Shown: piece after piece, positions 10,269-22,330 of the stretch
Layout: each line of letters begins with the position of its first letter
Numbering within the stretch: the first letter of the stretch is position 1
Assembly (NCBI RefSeq): GCF_019393635.1
Contig: NC_057866.1
Span: 9,930,223 to 9,994,222 of the forward strand
Direction: 5' to 3'
Length of the DNA stretch: 64,000 bases
From: Dromiciops gliroides
Lineage: Eukaryota > Chordata > Mammalia > Microbiotheria > Microbiotheriidae
The notes under the pieces: model-generated
Database searches by the model: none
What the model was told of the DNA's origin: nothing
Seen by the model: the letters and a program-made list of their open reading frames with translations, nothing else
Position numbers and translations under genes: made by a program

Positions 10269-10372
10269 CTGTCAGAGAGCATGCCAAAAACAATACTTCC
10301 TGCTTGCTGTCCTCCCATGAATATTGTCTGAATTAGTGATTTCAGTGACTTCCGTTCACACACAAGATTCCA
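10269..10372 (-). CDS. SLC22A-like: SLC22 OAT-like gene, coding exon 2
   Basis: This 104-bp exon begins with WNLVCERKSLKS directly after an AG acceptor and ends GMLSD plus two bases before a GTAAGT donor. It encodes the second membrane helix and the start of the major facilitator A motif (GMLSDRFGRR, completed by exon 3). The length equals that of OAT1 exon 2 as I recall it, and its phase joins exons 1 and 3 exactly. It lies 12.5 kb downstream of exon 1, across an intron filled with L1, SINE and LTR insertions. I found it by eye; it is too short to stand out as an open frame. Confidence 0.87.
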
Positions 10373-10695
10373 CTAAGAGAAAGGGGGGAATTAAGAGGGA
10401 GGGGGAGGGAGAAAAAATGAGAATGTGTCCCCATGTGAAAAGCCTGACAGACTAGAATACCTAACCATTTATTAGATTTGGAACAAATTTAGTCATGCAA
10501 AATTTAATAGAGAGTAATGTAAAATCTTATGCTTTATCTTTACAAGGCAAATGGAAGGAAAGTTTGGCTAGATGGCAATTCATCTGAAAAAAGATCTGAG
10601 AATTTCAGTGAACTCCAAGATCAATAGAACACCATGAAATGATCGCCCCAAATAGTGAATGTCATCTTAGATTATATTAAGAATCATGGAATCAA

Positions 10696-11755
10696 TGACC
10701 AAACAAGAGATAGAGTATATTATAAAATGCAAAATGGATGATTTTGGTTACAATAAATTAAAAAGGTTTTGTACAAACAGAAGCAATGCATCCAAAATTA
10801 GAAGGGAGGCAGAAAGCTGAGAAACAATTTTTATGGCCAGTACTTCTGATAAAGGCCTCATTTCTAAAATATATTGGGAACTAAATCAAATTTATAAGAA
10901 TCCAAGTCATTCCCCAATTGAGAAATGGTCAAAGGATATGAACAGGCAGTTTTCTGATGAAGAAACCAAAGCTATCTTTGCAAAGAGATGCAAAGAGATA
11001 CAAATTAAAACAACTCTGAGGTACCACCGGACACCAATCAGATTGGCTAAAATTACAAAAAAGGAAAATAATAAATGTTGGAGAAGATGTGGGAAAATTG
11101 GAACACTAATGCATTGTTGGTGGAGCTGTGAACTGATCCAACCATTCTGAAGAGCAATATGGAATTATGCCCAAAGGGCAATAAAGCTGTGCATACCCTT
11201 TGACCAAGCAATACCACTTTTGGGTCTTTTTCCCAAAGAAATCATGGAAAGGGGAAAGGGACCCACATGTACAAAAATATTTATAGCTGCTCTTTATGTG
11301 GTGGCAAGGAATTGGAAGTTGAGGGGATGCCCGTCAATTGGAAAATGGCTGGACAAGTTGTGGTATATAAATACAATGGAATATTATTGTGCTGTAAGAA
11401 ACGATGAGCAGGAGTTCAGAGAAGCCTGGAGGGTCTTGCGTGGGCTGATGATGAGTGAAATGAGCAGAACCAGAAGAACATTGTACACAGTATCATCAAC
11501 ATTGAGTGTTGATCTACTGTGATGGACTATATTCTTCTCACCAATGCAATGGCACAGAAGAGTTCCAGGGAACTCATGATAGAAGAGGATCTCCAAATCC
11601 AGGAAAAAAAAAAAAAGAACTGTGGAGTAGATGCTGAATGAACCATACTATTTCTTTTGTTTTTGATGCTGTTGTTTTTCTATTTTGAGGTTTTTCGTCA
11701 TTGCTCTGATTTTTCTCTTATAACATGACTAATGCAGAAATAGGATTAATGTTAT

Positions 11756-11816
<61 letters not shown>

Positions 11817-11959
11817 CATATCAGATTACCTGCTGTCTAGGGGAGGGAGGGAGAAAAATCTGAAATTGGAAAGCTTATATAAACAAAAGTTCAGAGCTAT
11901 CTTTAAATAGAACGGGAAAAAAATAAAATACTTACTTTATTAATTTAAAAAAAAAAAGG
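10696..11959 (+). mobile_element. 5'-truncated LINE-1 (ORF2 C-terminus and 3' UTR)
   Basis: Decayed ORF2 C-terminal sequence is clear (GPTCTKIFIAAL, CPSIGKWLDKLWY, NTMEYYCAVRNDEQ), then the 3' UTR with a long TA tract and poly-A. Flanks ATCATGGAATCAA (10683) and ATCATAGAATCAA (11960) are the target duplication. Several stops break the frame. Confidence 0.85.
11762..11810 (+). repeat. (TA)n microsatellite in L1 3' UTR
   Basis: About 24 TA units, expanded from the short TATATA of the L1 3' UTR. Confidence 0.95.
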
Positions 11960-11972
11960 ATCATAGAATCAA

Positions 11973-12132
11973 AAAAGGCGGAGGGGGGGGGGAAGCTAGG
12001 TGGCTCAGTGGATAAAGCACCGGCCCTGGATTCAGGAGGACCTTAATTCAAATCCAGCCTCAGACACTTACTAGCTATGTGACCCTGGGCAAGTCACTTA
12101 ACCCCAACTGCCCTACTATAAAAAAAAAAAAA
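11973..12132 (+). mobile_element. CORE-SINE, plus
   Basis: Head has a G-run in place of the usual GGGGC. Inserted at the right target repeat of the preceding L1; flanks ATCATAGAATC and ATTATGGAATC. Confidence 0.88.
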
Positions 12133-12148
12133 GAATTATGGAATCCTT

Positions 12149-12277
12149 GGGGCAGCTAGGTGGCGCAGTGGATAGAGCACTTGCCCTGGAGTCAGGAAGA
12201 CCTCAGTTCAAATCTGGCCTCAGACACTTGACATGTACTAGCTGTGTGACCCTGGGCAAGTCACTTAACCTCAATTG

Positions 12278-12313
<36 letters not shown>
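12149..12313 (+). mobile_element. CORE-SINE with (CA)n tail, plus
   Basis: Flanks GAATTATGGAATCC (12133) and GAATCATGGAATCC (12314). The tail CCTCACACA has expanded to about 16 CA units. Confidence 0.92.
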
Positions 12314-12974
12314 GAATCATGGAATCCAAAGTGAAAGAAACATTAGAGATCATATACTCCAACTGTTACACTTTACAAATGAGGAACCGATAGAGTTGGG
12401 GACCTAGAGCCAAGCAAGTAGGATGGCATGTCAGTATGTGTGCTTCTACCAGCAGAATCTGACGCTCTAGAGGCCTAAAAGAACCAACTGGCCCCGACTT
12501 AAGATGGACCCCGATTCAAGTAAAGGAGTATTGTGCACAGGGTCTACCCTCTACTTGTTTGTCAAGAGATAATTGTCTTTTCGTATCCTTTGGTCCTTTA
12601 TGCATTATGGCCTGGAAATGACCTCTGTAAACCAGGGTCTTCCAAACTCTGGACTCACAAGAACCAGGTTCTATTTGAGGAGCTTGACCACAAAAGATCA
12701 GTTTCTCTTTTTGGTTTATTACACCCCTTATTATGCCCAGAGCTTATTTGGAAAATCTCCAAATTCAGTACATCTTTGGTGGCCACAAATATAAAAACTA
12801 TGTATACAAGCATCCAAGGGAACAAAGATATGTTGGAGAGAGGATAACCTTTATTTCACCCATTGAAAAAGAACCCACATGAACTGATAAACAGATATAA
12901 AGCATATGTGTGTGTGTGCGTACAGGATGCACAGACATAGACATACTCATGATTATCAATTAGGGCTTTTTTAA

Positions 12975-14330
12975 TGCAATAAACATTTTTATTTATAGTT
13001 TGGGGTTCCAATTTTTATCCCTCCTTCCCTTCCTCCCCTCCTCCCTCCCTGAGGCAGCAAGCAATCAGATGTGGGTTATACATGTATGATTATGTAAAAC
13101 ATGACCATATTTGTCATTTTGTACAAGAAAACTTGATTAAAAGAAAAAAATGAAAGTGAAAAATAGCATGCTTTGGTCTGTTCCATCAATATCAGTTCTT
13201 TCTTTGGAGGTAGATAGTATGTTTCATCAATAGTCCTTTGGGAATATTTATAGCTGCTCTTTACGTGGTAGGAAGGAATTGGAAGTTGAGGGGGTGCCCA
13301 TCCATTGGGGAATGGCTGGACAAGGTGTGGTATATGAATACAATGGAATACTATTGTGCTGTAAGAAATGATGAGCAGGAGGAGTTCAGAGAAACCTGGA
13401 GGGTCTTATGTGAGCTGATGATGAGTGAGATGAGCAGAACCAGAAGAACATTGTACACAGTATCATCAACATTGAGTGTTGACCTACTGTGATGGACTAT
13501 ATTCTTCTCACCAATGCAATGGTACAGAAGAGTTCCAGGGAACTCATGATAGAAGAGAATCTCCAAATCCAAGAAAAAAAAAAAGAACTGTGGAGTATAG
13601 ATGCTGATTGAACCATACTATTTCTTTTGTTTTGGGTGCTGGTTTTTTTTTTCTATTTTGAGGTTTTGCATTACTGCTCTGATTTTTTCTCTTATAACAG
13701 GATTAATGCAGAAATAGGATTAATGTTATTATGTGTATATATATGTGTGTGTGTATAGATATATATATATCTATATGTATATGTATATAGATATATAGAT
13801 ATAACCTATATCAGATTACCTGCTGTCTAGGGGAAGGGGGAGGGAGGGGAGGGAGGGAGAAAAATCTGAAATTGGAAAGCTTGTATAAACAAAAGTTGAG
13901 AACTATCTTTACATGTAACGGAAAAAATAAAATACCTTATATGTTAAAAAAAAATCAAGGCAAATACTAAGTATTTTTCTCTTGTCATTACATTCAATGC
14001 GGTGCGATACAAATTTTCCTTGTTTAATATAATTAATGTCTTTTATGCCATATTTTCTGTAAAATGAGCTTCAATTAAATAAAACATCATTTGCACTTAA
14101 AAAAAAATAGTCCTTTGGGATTGCCTTGGATCATTGTATTGTTGAGAAAAGTCAAGTCATTCACAGTTCTTCATCAAACAATATTGCTGTCTCTGTGCAT
14201 AATGTTCTCTTGGTTCTGCTCACTTCACTATACATCAGTTCATACAAGTCTTACCAGGCCTTTTTGAAGTCATCTTGCTTGTCATTTCTTATAGCCCAAT
14301 AACCCTAATTACCAATTAGTTCCCTTCAAA
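12975..14330 (-). mobile_element. old LINE-1 3' end, minus, host of a younger L1
   Basis: 12975-13243 and 14107-14330 together read as an L1 3' region on the minus strand (TTCTCTTGGTTCTGCTCA). The younger plus-strand L1 at 13244-14106 splits it. Confidence 0.6.
13244..14106 (+). mobile_element. 5'-truncated LINE-1 with 3' transduction
   Basis: L1 3' end (13244 to about 13945) with ORF2 tail CPSIGEWLDKVWY and NTMEYYCAVRNDEQ, then its A-tail. About 150 bp of non-L1 sequence follows (about 13955-14096), with its own ATTAAATAAAAC signal and a second A-tail. The whole unit lies between perfect 14-bp repeats ATAGTCCTTTGGGA (13230-13243 and 14107-14120). Confidence 0.85.
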
Positions 14331-14371
14331 AGGGAACTTAATTAAGGCTTGTCAGAAAGACATTTCAACAT

Positions 14372-15040
14372 GGAAAGGGGAAAGGGACCCACATGTACAA
14401 AAATATTTATAGATGCTCTTTACGTGGTGGCAAGGAATTGGAAGTTGAGGGGGTGCCCATCAATTGGGGAATGGCTGGACAAGTTGTGGTATATGAATAC
14501 AATGGAATACTATTGTGCTGTAAGAAACAATGAGCAGGAGGAGTTCAGAGAAACCTGGAGGCTCTTGCATGGACTGATGATGAGTGAGATGAGCAGAACC
14601 AGAACATTGTACCCAGTTATCATGAACATTGAGTGTTGACCTACTGTGATGGACTATATTCTTCTCACCAATGCAATGGTACAGAAGAGTTCCAGGGACT
14701 CATGATGGAAGAGGATCTCCAAATCCAAGAAAAAAAAAGAACTGTGGAGTATAGATGCCGAATGGACCATACTATTTCTTTTGTTTTTGATGCTGTTGTT
14801 TTTTTCTATTTTGAGGTTTTTCATCATTGCTCTGATTTTTTTCTCTTATAACATGATTAATGCAGAAATAGGATTAATGTTATTATGTGTGTGTATATAT
14901 ATATAACCTATATCAGATTACCTGCTGTCTAGGAGAGGGAGGGAAAAAAATCAGAAATTGTAAGGCTTGTATAAACAAAAGTTGAGAACTATCTTTACAT
15001 GTAACAGAAAAAAATAAAATACTTTATTAATTTAAAAAAA
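14372..15040 (+). mobile_element. 5'-truncated LINE-1 (669 bp)
   Basis: ORF2 C-terminal remnant and 3' UTR with poly-A. Perfect 16-bp duplication AAAGACATTTCAACAT at 14356-14371 and 15041-15056. Confidence 0.92.
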
Positions 15041-15056
15041 AAAGACATTTCAACAT

Positions 15057-15757
15057 TCAAATGGATCTGTCCAAATAACTTAAACAGTGGGGAGCAAAGC
15101 AATTCTAATTGCCCAGTTTACTTTAACCCTCTACTGTTACCCAGAGGTAGCCATGGAGTGAGCTATTTCTTCTTTTTCCAAGAGTCTCCTTTCTCCAGAA
15201 TAGGGGTCCTTCCGCCTGAGGAAGCCTGTCCCACTCTTGTGCCACCCCAGTTGGGCATCCCAATCTTCTGCCTTGCTGCCTCTCTCACTCCTTCACTGAT
15301 TCTGATGCGGCCCTTTCACTTTCAGGGTGATGTTGGGTCCCTAGATCTCTCCCAACACCACTAGCAGCGCCTTCTGGTCATTGGTGATCATTGATGATCC
15401 CAGAGCCAATCTATCTGGCCTGGGACCCCAGAGAACATGAGACTTTTCCTTTCGTCAAACTTACATTTGTCTTAGGACAAGTCAGATTCAATGAGAGGGA
15501 AGAGAAAGATTCAATGGGGAGCTCAGGGTGGTGACAAGCAGCAGGAGGACAGGAGAAGATGGAGTCAGGGCAGTGGCATGTCCAGGACAGGTACCTTAAG
15601 GGGATCTCCTTGCATTGGAGGACCAGGGACACACAAAGGGAGGACAATGGCGAACATTTATGTAGCCCTTGTAAGGGGTACAAAGTATGTTCTGGCATCT
15701 TATTTTTATTTTTATTTTGCCCTGTGTAATTTAAGATTCTAAATGTGGATTCTAATC
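15057..15757. other. intron 1, no element recognised
   Basis: Apparently unique sequence. Open frames on both strands lack known motifs. Confidence 0.45.
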
Positions 15758-16189
15758 TGTTCCCCCAATTTTGGGGGAAACTGACTGAAATCACTGATAA
15801 AACGAGTTTAGGTTTTTAAGGGTTTATTGAAAAATAGAAAGAAAAAGATTGAGAACAGAATTCCAACAGCCTGGCATTCCTATCTTTCCTTAAATTTCCT
15901 GTGAAGTCCTCTGCCGCCACCACCACCATCAAGTCAGGAACCCAAAAGAGAGCGAGAGCTCTCCGCACAGGCTCTCTTTCCTCCTTCCTGTCTCCTCCCA
16001 GAAAATAGGAGGCTCCTCAAGTTGATTGGCTGGTAGCCTTGATAGACAGCACCCATGAGCAAACGTCATTTCCTGACGCCAAGGAAAAGCCACATGGCCT
16101 TGCCCTCTGAGGCATTTTCCTCATGGCGGAGCTTTCCCACAGCAAGTATCCAGTAGGTGGCATCATTCCAATCATTACAGCCCTTAACA
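15758..16189 (-). mobile_element. LTR, minus (family with CCCAAAATTGGG end)
   Basis: On the minus strand it starts near TGTAATGATTGGAATGATGCC, carries TCAATAAACCC, and ends in TTGGGGGAACA. The start matches the LTR at 16723-17096 and the end matches that at 47192. No clear target duplication. Confidence 0.6.
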
Positions 16190-16281
16190 AACACCCCTGA
16201 AAAAGAGAGAGCATTCCCAAGTATGGAATAAGAAGGCTTGTACATGAAACCATGAATCTCTATCATGTACAACTTGCTTTT

Positions 16282-16413
16282 TTTTTTTAATTAATAAAGT
16301 ATTTTATTTTTTTCCATTACATGTAAAGATAGTCCTCAACTTTTGTTTATACAAGCTTTACAATTTCAGATTTTTCTCCCTCCCTCTCCTAGACAGCAGG
16401 TAATCTGATATAG

Positions 16414-16483
<70 letters not shown>

Positions 16484-16627
16484 TAATAACATTAATCCTA
16501 TTTCTGCATTAGTCATGTTATAAGAGAAAAAATCAGAGCAATGATGAAAAACCTCAAAATAGAAAAAAACAACAGCATCAAAAACAAAAGAAATAGTATG
16601 GTTCATTCAGCATCTATACTCCGCAGT
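16282..16627 (-). mobile_element. 5'-truncated LINE-1, minus (346 bp)
   Basis: L1 3' UTR in reverse with TTTTATTTTTTTCCATTACA. Perfect 14-bp duplication TACAACTTGCTTTT at 16268-16281 and 16628-16641. Confidence 0.92.
16419..16485 (-). repeat. (AT)26 plus (AC)n microsatellite
   Basis: Expanded TA tract of the minus-strand L1 3' UTR, followed by AC units. Confidence 0.95.
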
Positions 16628-16722
16628 TACAACTTGCTTTTTAAAAGTATACAATAGATCTGACACAACACATTCAGAGAGTTAAAATAAATAAACAAAT
16701 GAATGAATGAATGAATACATAC

Positions 16723-17096
16723 TGTAACGATTGGAATGATGCCACCTGCTGGATACTTACTGTAGAAGAGTTCTGCCCATGAAGCGAAGGTCTTTGAGGG
16801 CAAGACCAGGAGCCTTTTCTTTGGCGGGAGGAAGTGACACGGACTAGTGGGAGGAGGAAGGAAGAGACTGGCGCTGACTCTGGGGCTCTTTCCTCTGGAC
16901 TCTGGTGGAGAGCGGAGCTAGAAATGTGCTCTCCCTTTAATAGATAGGAATCTAGGCCTTTTTCTCTCTCTCTTTACCAAATTCTTATTCTCCTTAATAA
17001 ATGCTTAAAAATCTAACTCTTGCTAAAGCTTATAATTTATTGGCGACCACTCATTAAATATTTTAGACAGACTAGCTAGAATTTTAGCCCTTAACA
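16723..17096 (+). mobile_element. solo LTR, plus (374 bp)
   Basis: Starts TGTAACGATTGG, contains TTAATAAATGC, ends CCCTTAACA. 4-bp duplication ATAC at 16719-16722 and 17097-17100, typical of class I retroviruses; the flank is an ATAC-rich simple repeat, which weakens that evidence slightly. Confidence 0.75.
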
Positions 17097-17519
17097 ATAC
17101 ATACATACATACATAATGAGTGGATGAATAAATAAATAAATAAAAGTAAACAAAAAATAAACAAACAAACAGAATGGTGGTGCTAAGCTTTTCTGCCATC
17201 ATGGATCACTTTGGCAATCTAGTGAAGCTAACAGATCCCTTTTCGGAATAATGTTTTTAAGAAATTGAAGGAAATAATTTCAGTTAGAGGAGAGTGAAAA
17301 TTAAAATATAGCTTTTTCCCATCCAAAGTCATGGACCCCACACTCCCCCTAAAATCTACCAATGAACCTTTTGTGAGTCCTCAAACCCATTTCCATTTGC
17401 TTGCTCTGGCTCATCTCTGAATATTGGAATGAACTAGTAAAGGGAGAAGGGATTCCTTCTCTGCTCTCTTTTTACCTGCAAACTCTGAGGAATGGGTCTG
17501 AGGTCTCTATTTGTTCTCT

Positions 17520-17671
17520 CTCTCTCTTTTTTTTTTTTGCATGGGGCAATGAGGGTTAAGTGACTTGCCCAGGGTCACATGGCAAGTAAGTGTCAAGTGT
17601 CTGAAGCCGGATTTGAACTCAGGCCTTCCTGAATCCAGGGCCGATGCTTTATCCACTGCACCACCTAGCTA
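17520..17671 (-). mobile_element. CORE-SINE, minus
   Basis: 13-bp duplication CTATTTGTTCTCT at 17507-17519 and 17672-17684. Confidence 0.92.
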
Positions 17672-17780
17672 CTATTTGTTCTCTTTTGTTTGGCCTTTTC
17701 AGTTTCAGGTGTAGGCAATAATCTCCACCAGACCCAAAAGGGAGCTATGGTGACCTTAGAGCCAAGATCCCAGATGGTAT

Positions 17781-18641
17781 TGTTTGGAGCAAACTGCCTC
17801 AGTTTACCCAAATAACTCGAGGAGACCACCAAGTCAAGCAGAGACAGATTTATTACATCCTCATGAGGACGGGCAAAACCCAATTACACATTGAAGTCTT
17901 GCAAAGATATGCCCAATCCTCTAGGTTTTTATAGTAATCTTGAAAAGGACTGTCCCCACGTACACCTAGGGTGGATGAGCTCACAATCTAACATCCAATC
18001 CTGTCTCACCCAGGGTGCGTGTTCAGCTCGTGATCAATGTATGAAGACATGCATACGTGTTCCAGGAACAAGGGGGAAAAGGGGAGGGGGAACAAGGTCA
18101 AACCAAAGGAAAAGGAAACAGGGGAGTGAGAGTCAGATGTTTCACATCTCACAGTTCCCACTGACTCCCCTCTCCAGGCCCCTGTCTCTAAAGATAAGGA
18201 TGACAGGGTTAAAATTTATCTTCGGTTCTGTTGGGAAGAAAAGAATAATCCATTGTTGGGACCCTAGGGTCAAGGGGATTCTGCTCTGAGAAAAAGAGAC
18301 AATGTCACTTAACATCTGGTCTCAACTCAATGGCTGCATCCTGTGCCGAGCCCCGTGCTTTCATCTTGAGTCCCGAGTATTGAATTGGTGGGCAAACTCC
18401 CTGACCCACTGACTGGGGTTCTGACACATGATGGATTGCAGACAAAACTAATATGTAGCTGACAAGTGGGGAGACTGAGCAGAAGTAAAAATACTGTTAA
18501 TTGGCAATAAAATTTAAAGGAGACAGGGAGAATTTGACAAGCAATAAACTTCTAAACAAACTATACTGGGGCAGGGCTGGGTACCTTCCAAACCCCATCC
18601 TCAGAGTTTAATCTGACTCAAATCCATAATCATATCATACA
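17781..18641 (-). mobile_element. solo LTR, family A copy 1 (861 bp), minus
   Basis: On the minus strand: TGTATGATATG start, ACTATAAAAACC TATA box, TGTAATAAATCTG polyadenylation signal, CTCCAAACA end. Perfect 4-bp duplication GTAT (17777-17780 and 18642-18645). No PBS or internal sequence adjoins, so it is a solo LTR. It is the longest of three copies in the window. Confidence 0.88.
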
Positions 18642-18779
18642 GTATGTTGCAGCGAGCCAGCCTGGCAAGAAAGCCCTGAGAAGCCAGGGTGCCTGGCCTT
18701 GGAAATGGGACTTGTTATACAGGAACTGATTTAATCTATGAACCTAATCCCTTTCTCGCCATTCACATTCACAGTTGCA

Positions 18780-18887
18780 GGGGCAGCTAGGTGGCTCAGT
18801 GGATGAAGCACTGGCCCTGGATTCAGGAGGACCTGAGTTCAAATCCAGAAGTCACTTAACCCTCATGGCCCAAGAAAAAAAAAATTA
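18780..18887 (+). mobile_element. CORE-SINE with internal deletion, plus
   Basis: The head joins directly to AAGTCACTTAACCC, so about 45 bp of the CORE body is missing. Confidence 0.85.
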
Positions 18888-19126
18888 AGAGCAATGGGTA
18901 GCCAAGTGGTGTATGACATTCTGCTCCCATGGTACACTACCTTTCTACCAACGGAAGGAAGATATGTTTGTCTATTGTTCCAGACCATTATGGGTGTATC
19001 ATTTGCTCAGAATTTGGCTTCTTCTTAGTGATCTTTTAAATTATAATGTTACAATCACCGTGTATGTTGTTCCTTTGGTTCTGTCTACTTCACTCTGCCT
19101 TGGTTCAAGCAAATTTTATGGTTTGG

Positions 19127-19281
19127 GGGGGGCAGCTAGGTGATGCAGTGGATAAAGCAAAGCACCAGCCCTGGATTCAGGAGGACCTGAGTTCAAATCC
19201 AGCCTCAGACACTTGACACTTACTAGCTATGTGACCCTGGCCAAGTCACTTAACCCCCATTGCCCCACAAAAAAAAAAAAA
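19127..19281 (+). mobile_element. CORE-SINE, plus
   Basis: Full copy with a small extra AAAGCA repeat in the head. Flanks GGTTTGG on both sides. Confidence 0.85.
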
Positions 19282-19501
19282 ATCTGGTTTGGGTTTTGTT
19301 TGGCTTTGGTAAATACTGAACCTGTGTACAAAGACAAAAGCCTCTGAAAATCGACAGTAGTGGATATGCCGGAAGGAAATTAACGTTCTTGCTCTGAGGA
19401 AATATGGCCCAAGGTGGTCAGGGTTATGTTAGTAAAGAAAAACAATCATTCACTTGCCCTATATGTCATGTCTTATACATTCAGACACAGTGGGAATCTT
19501 T

Positions 19502-19661
19502 TTTTTTCTTTTCTTTTTTTTTTTGCGGGGCAATAGGGGTTAAGTGACTTGCCCAGGGTCACACAGCTAGTAAGTGTCAAGTGTCTGAGGCAGGATTTGA
19601 ACTCAGGTACTCCTGACTCCAGGGCCGGTGCTTTATCCACTGTGCTATCTAGCCGCCCCTC
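19502..19661 (-). mobile_element. CORE-SINE, minus
   Basis: Perfect duplication CACAGTGGGAATCTTT (19486 and 19662). Confidence 0.92.
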
Positions 19662-19939
19662 CACAGTGGGAATCTTTGATGATAAGAATACAATGTGCTA
19701 TCAGGACCATTCCAAGATTCCCAAAAATAGGACCACAGAAAACCCACATATGATACCTAACCAGCCTACCTGGCACTTCCAAGTTGGCTCACTTCCTTCC
19801 CTGGAACTCTCCAAGAACTTTAACATGCATATATCCCCAAAGCAGCAAACATGTGTGGATTTAAAAAATGAATACTTCAACTTATTATGTCCCTAGGCAC
19901 TAACATCCACTCAGGTCATGAATTCACTCACATGCATGA

Positions 19940-20175
19940 GAACATAGAATCACAGGATCTCTGAGCTAGAAGGGACCTCAGAAACTGACACAGGAATCCC
20001 CTTTCCAACAGTCTTGGGAAGTGTTCATCCAGTAACACATATAGAGGCAATTATAGCCACGTAGCCTAAATACTAAGTTCAGCTTGGTCCACTGCAAGTC
20101 ACACAATTCTTAGTGAGCCCTCTCTGCTCCATAGATTTCTTTCCAATCACCAGTTTACTTTGGTCCTGGCATAGG
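19940..20175 (-). repeat. CR1/L3 LINE 3' end relic
   Basis: ATAGAATCACAGGATCTCTG and GAAGGGACCTCAG are CR1-type 3' end landmarks in reverse. Confidence 0.6.
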
Positions 20176-20392
20176 TTTTTCCACCTGCCTCACAGAGAAA
20201 TCTGGCTCTTCTTTCTAGTTATACTCCAATCCCATTCCTGATACAGGCTGATCATTTGTTCTTGGCCAACAGAGGAGCAATATGGCTCCTAGTCCCCACC
20301 ATTTGTCTCCTAAAGAATCAGCCTCATTTAATCCCATGTGTATGTCTTACTCATCTTTGTTTCATGGTTTGGGGCATAGAACATACATTCCT

Positions 20393-21804
20393 TTGTGGAA
20401 AGGAGAACAGTTTATGACCAAACAGGAGATAGAGAATATTATGAAATGCAAAATGGATGATTTTAATAACATTAAATCAAAAAGGTTTTGTACAAACAGA
20501 AGCAATGCATCCAAAATTAGAAGGGAGGCAGAAAGCTGGGAAACAATTTTTATAGTCAGTGTTTCTGACAAAGGCCTCATTTCTAAAATATATTGAGAAC
20601 TAAATCAAATTTGTAAGAATCCAAGTCATTCCCCAATTGAGAAAGATATGAACAGGCAGTTTTCTGATGAAGAAATCAAAACTATCTATTGTCATATGAA
20701 AAAAATGCTCTAAATCACTATTGATTAGAGAAATGCAAATTAAAACAACTCTGAGGTACCACCTGATACCTATCAGATTGGCTAATATGAAAAAAAGGAA
20801 AATAGAAGAAGCTGTTGGAGAATCTGTGGAAAAATTGGAACACTAATGCATTGTTGGTGGAGCTGTGAACCGATCCAACCATTCTGGAGAGCAATTTGGA
20901 ACTACACCCAAAGGACTATAAAACTGTGCATACCCTTTGACCAAGCAATACCACCACTAGGTCTTTTTCCCAAAGAGATCATAAAAAAGGGAAAAGGACC
21001 CACATGTACAAAAATATTTATAGCTGCTCTTTTTGTGGTGGCAAAGAATTGGAAATTGAGGGAATGCCCATCAATTAGGGAATGGCTGAAAAAGTTGTGA
21101 TATATGAATGTAATGGAATACTATTGTGCTGTAAGAAACAATGAGCAGGCAGATTTCAGAGAAACCTGGAAGGACTTACTGGAACCGATGCTGAGTGAAG
21201 TGAGCAGAACCAGGAGAACATTGTACACAGTATCAACAACATTGTGTGTTGATCGACTGTGATGGGCTTGACTCTTCTCAGCAATACAATGGTCCAACAT
21301 AGTTCCAAAGGACTCATGATGGAAAATGCTCTCCAAATCCAGAAAATAAAAAAACACAAAACTGTGGAATCTAGATGCCAATTTAACCATGCTCTCTCTA
21401 TTTTTTGTGTTGTTTTTCTTTTTTGAGGTTTTTTGGTTTTGCTCTGATTCTTCTTGCAACAGCATGACTAATGCAGAAATATGTTTAATGTGATTGTACA
21501 TATATAACCTATATTGGATTGCTAGCTGTCTTGGGGAGGGGGAAGGGAGGGAGAAAAAATTGAAACTAGAAATCTCATAAAAACAAATATTACAAACTAT
21601 CTCTACATGTAACTGGAAAATAATAAAATACTTTTTTTTTTTTTAGTGAGGCAATTGGGGTTAAGTGACTTGCCCAGGGTCACACAGCTAGTAAGTGTTA
21701 AATGTCTGAGGCCGGATTTGAACATAGGTACTCCTGACTCCAGGGCTGGTGCTCTATCCACTGCGCCACCTCGCTGCCCCAATAAAATACTTTTGAGGGA
21801 AAAA
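20393..21804 (+). mobile_element. 5'-truncated LINE-1, plus
   Basis: ORF2 C-terminal part with GTLMHCWWSCEPIQPFW-type sequence, GLFPKEI and ECPSIREWLKKL, then 3' UTR. Flanks ACATACATTCCT (20381) and ACACACATTCCT (21805). A SINE sits in the tail. Stops and frameshifts are present. Confidence 0.85.
21636..21780 (-). mobile_element. CORE-SINE, minus, in an L1 tail
   Basis: Duplication AATAAAATACTTTT at 21622 and 21781; the target is the polyadenylation region of the L1 above. Confidence 0.92.
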
Positions 21805-22089
21805 ACACACATTCCTGAACAAGTAAGATCAAACAAGAAAAACCAAGTAGATGAAGGATATCCATTGCCTCAACTATGAAAAACAGTTGCAGAGGCAACC
21901 TACCGTGCTTGGTCATGAGCATTTTATAATTTGGATAGACTCTACTAATGGAGAGAATGAGGCTAAGATCAGGCCAGGATGAAGGAGTGAGCTTCAGGGT
22001 CTTTGGAAAACTCTGAAGTGTTTTTCATGGACCTAAGTGTCTCCCTAAAACAACGGCCCTTCTTTCTAATGCAATATGTTTGGGGTATT

Positions 22090-22330
22090 CATTGGGTCAT
22101 GGGGCTAGACCTCTGAGAGCTCTCAGAAGCCATCTAGTCCAACCTCTTCATGTTAGAGTTCTGAAAATTGAGGCCCAGAGAGCTTACATGACCTTGCCCA
22201 GGGTCCTACAGATAGTGAGAAGCAGGTCTCACTCAGGTTGTATGACTCCAAAGGGGAAAGGAACAAATATTTATTAAATACCTAACCTTGCTGAGCCTCA
22301 GTTTTCTGATTTATGAAATGGGTACATTCA
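22090..22330 (+). repeat. ancient SINE/MIR-like relic
   Basis: CATCTAGTCCAACC, TTGAGGCCCAGAGAGC and CTTGCCCAGGGTC are MIR-like landmarks, strongly diverged. Confidence 0.5.

Noticed and set aside
17891-18289. 132-codon plus-strand frame, with similar frames at 33572-33841 and 40823-41164
   Set aside because: The similarity comes from the shared family A LTR read antisense; there is no start context, domain or host-gene similarity.
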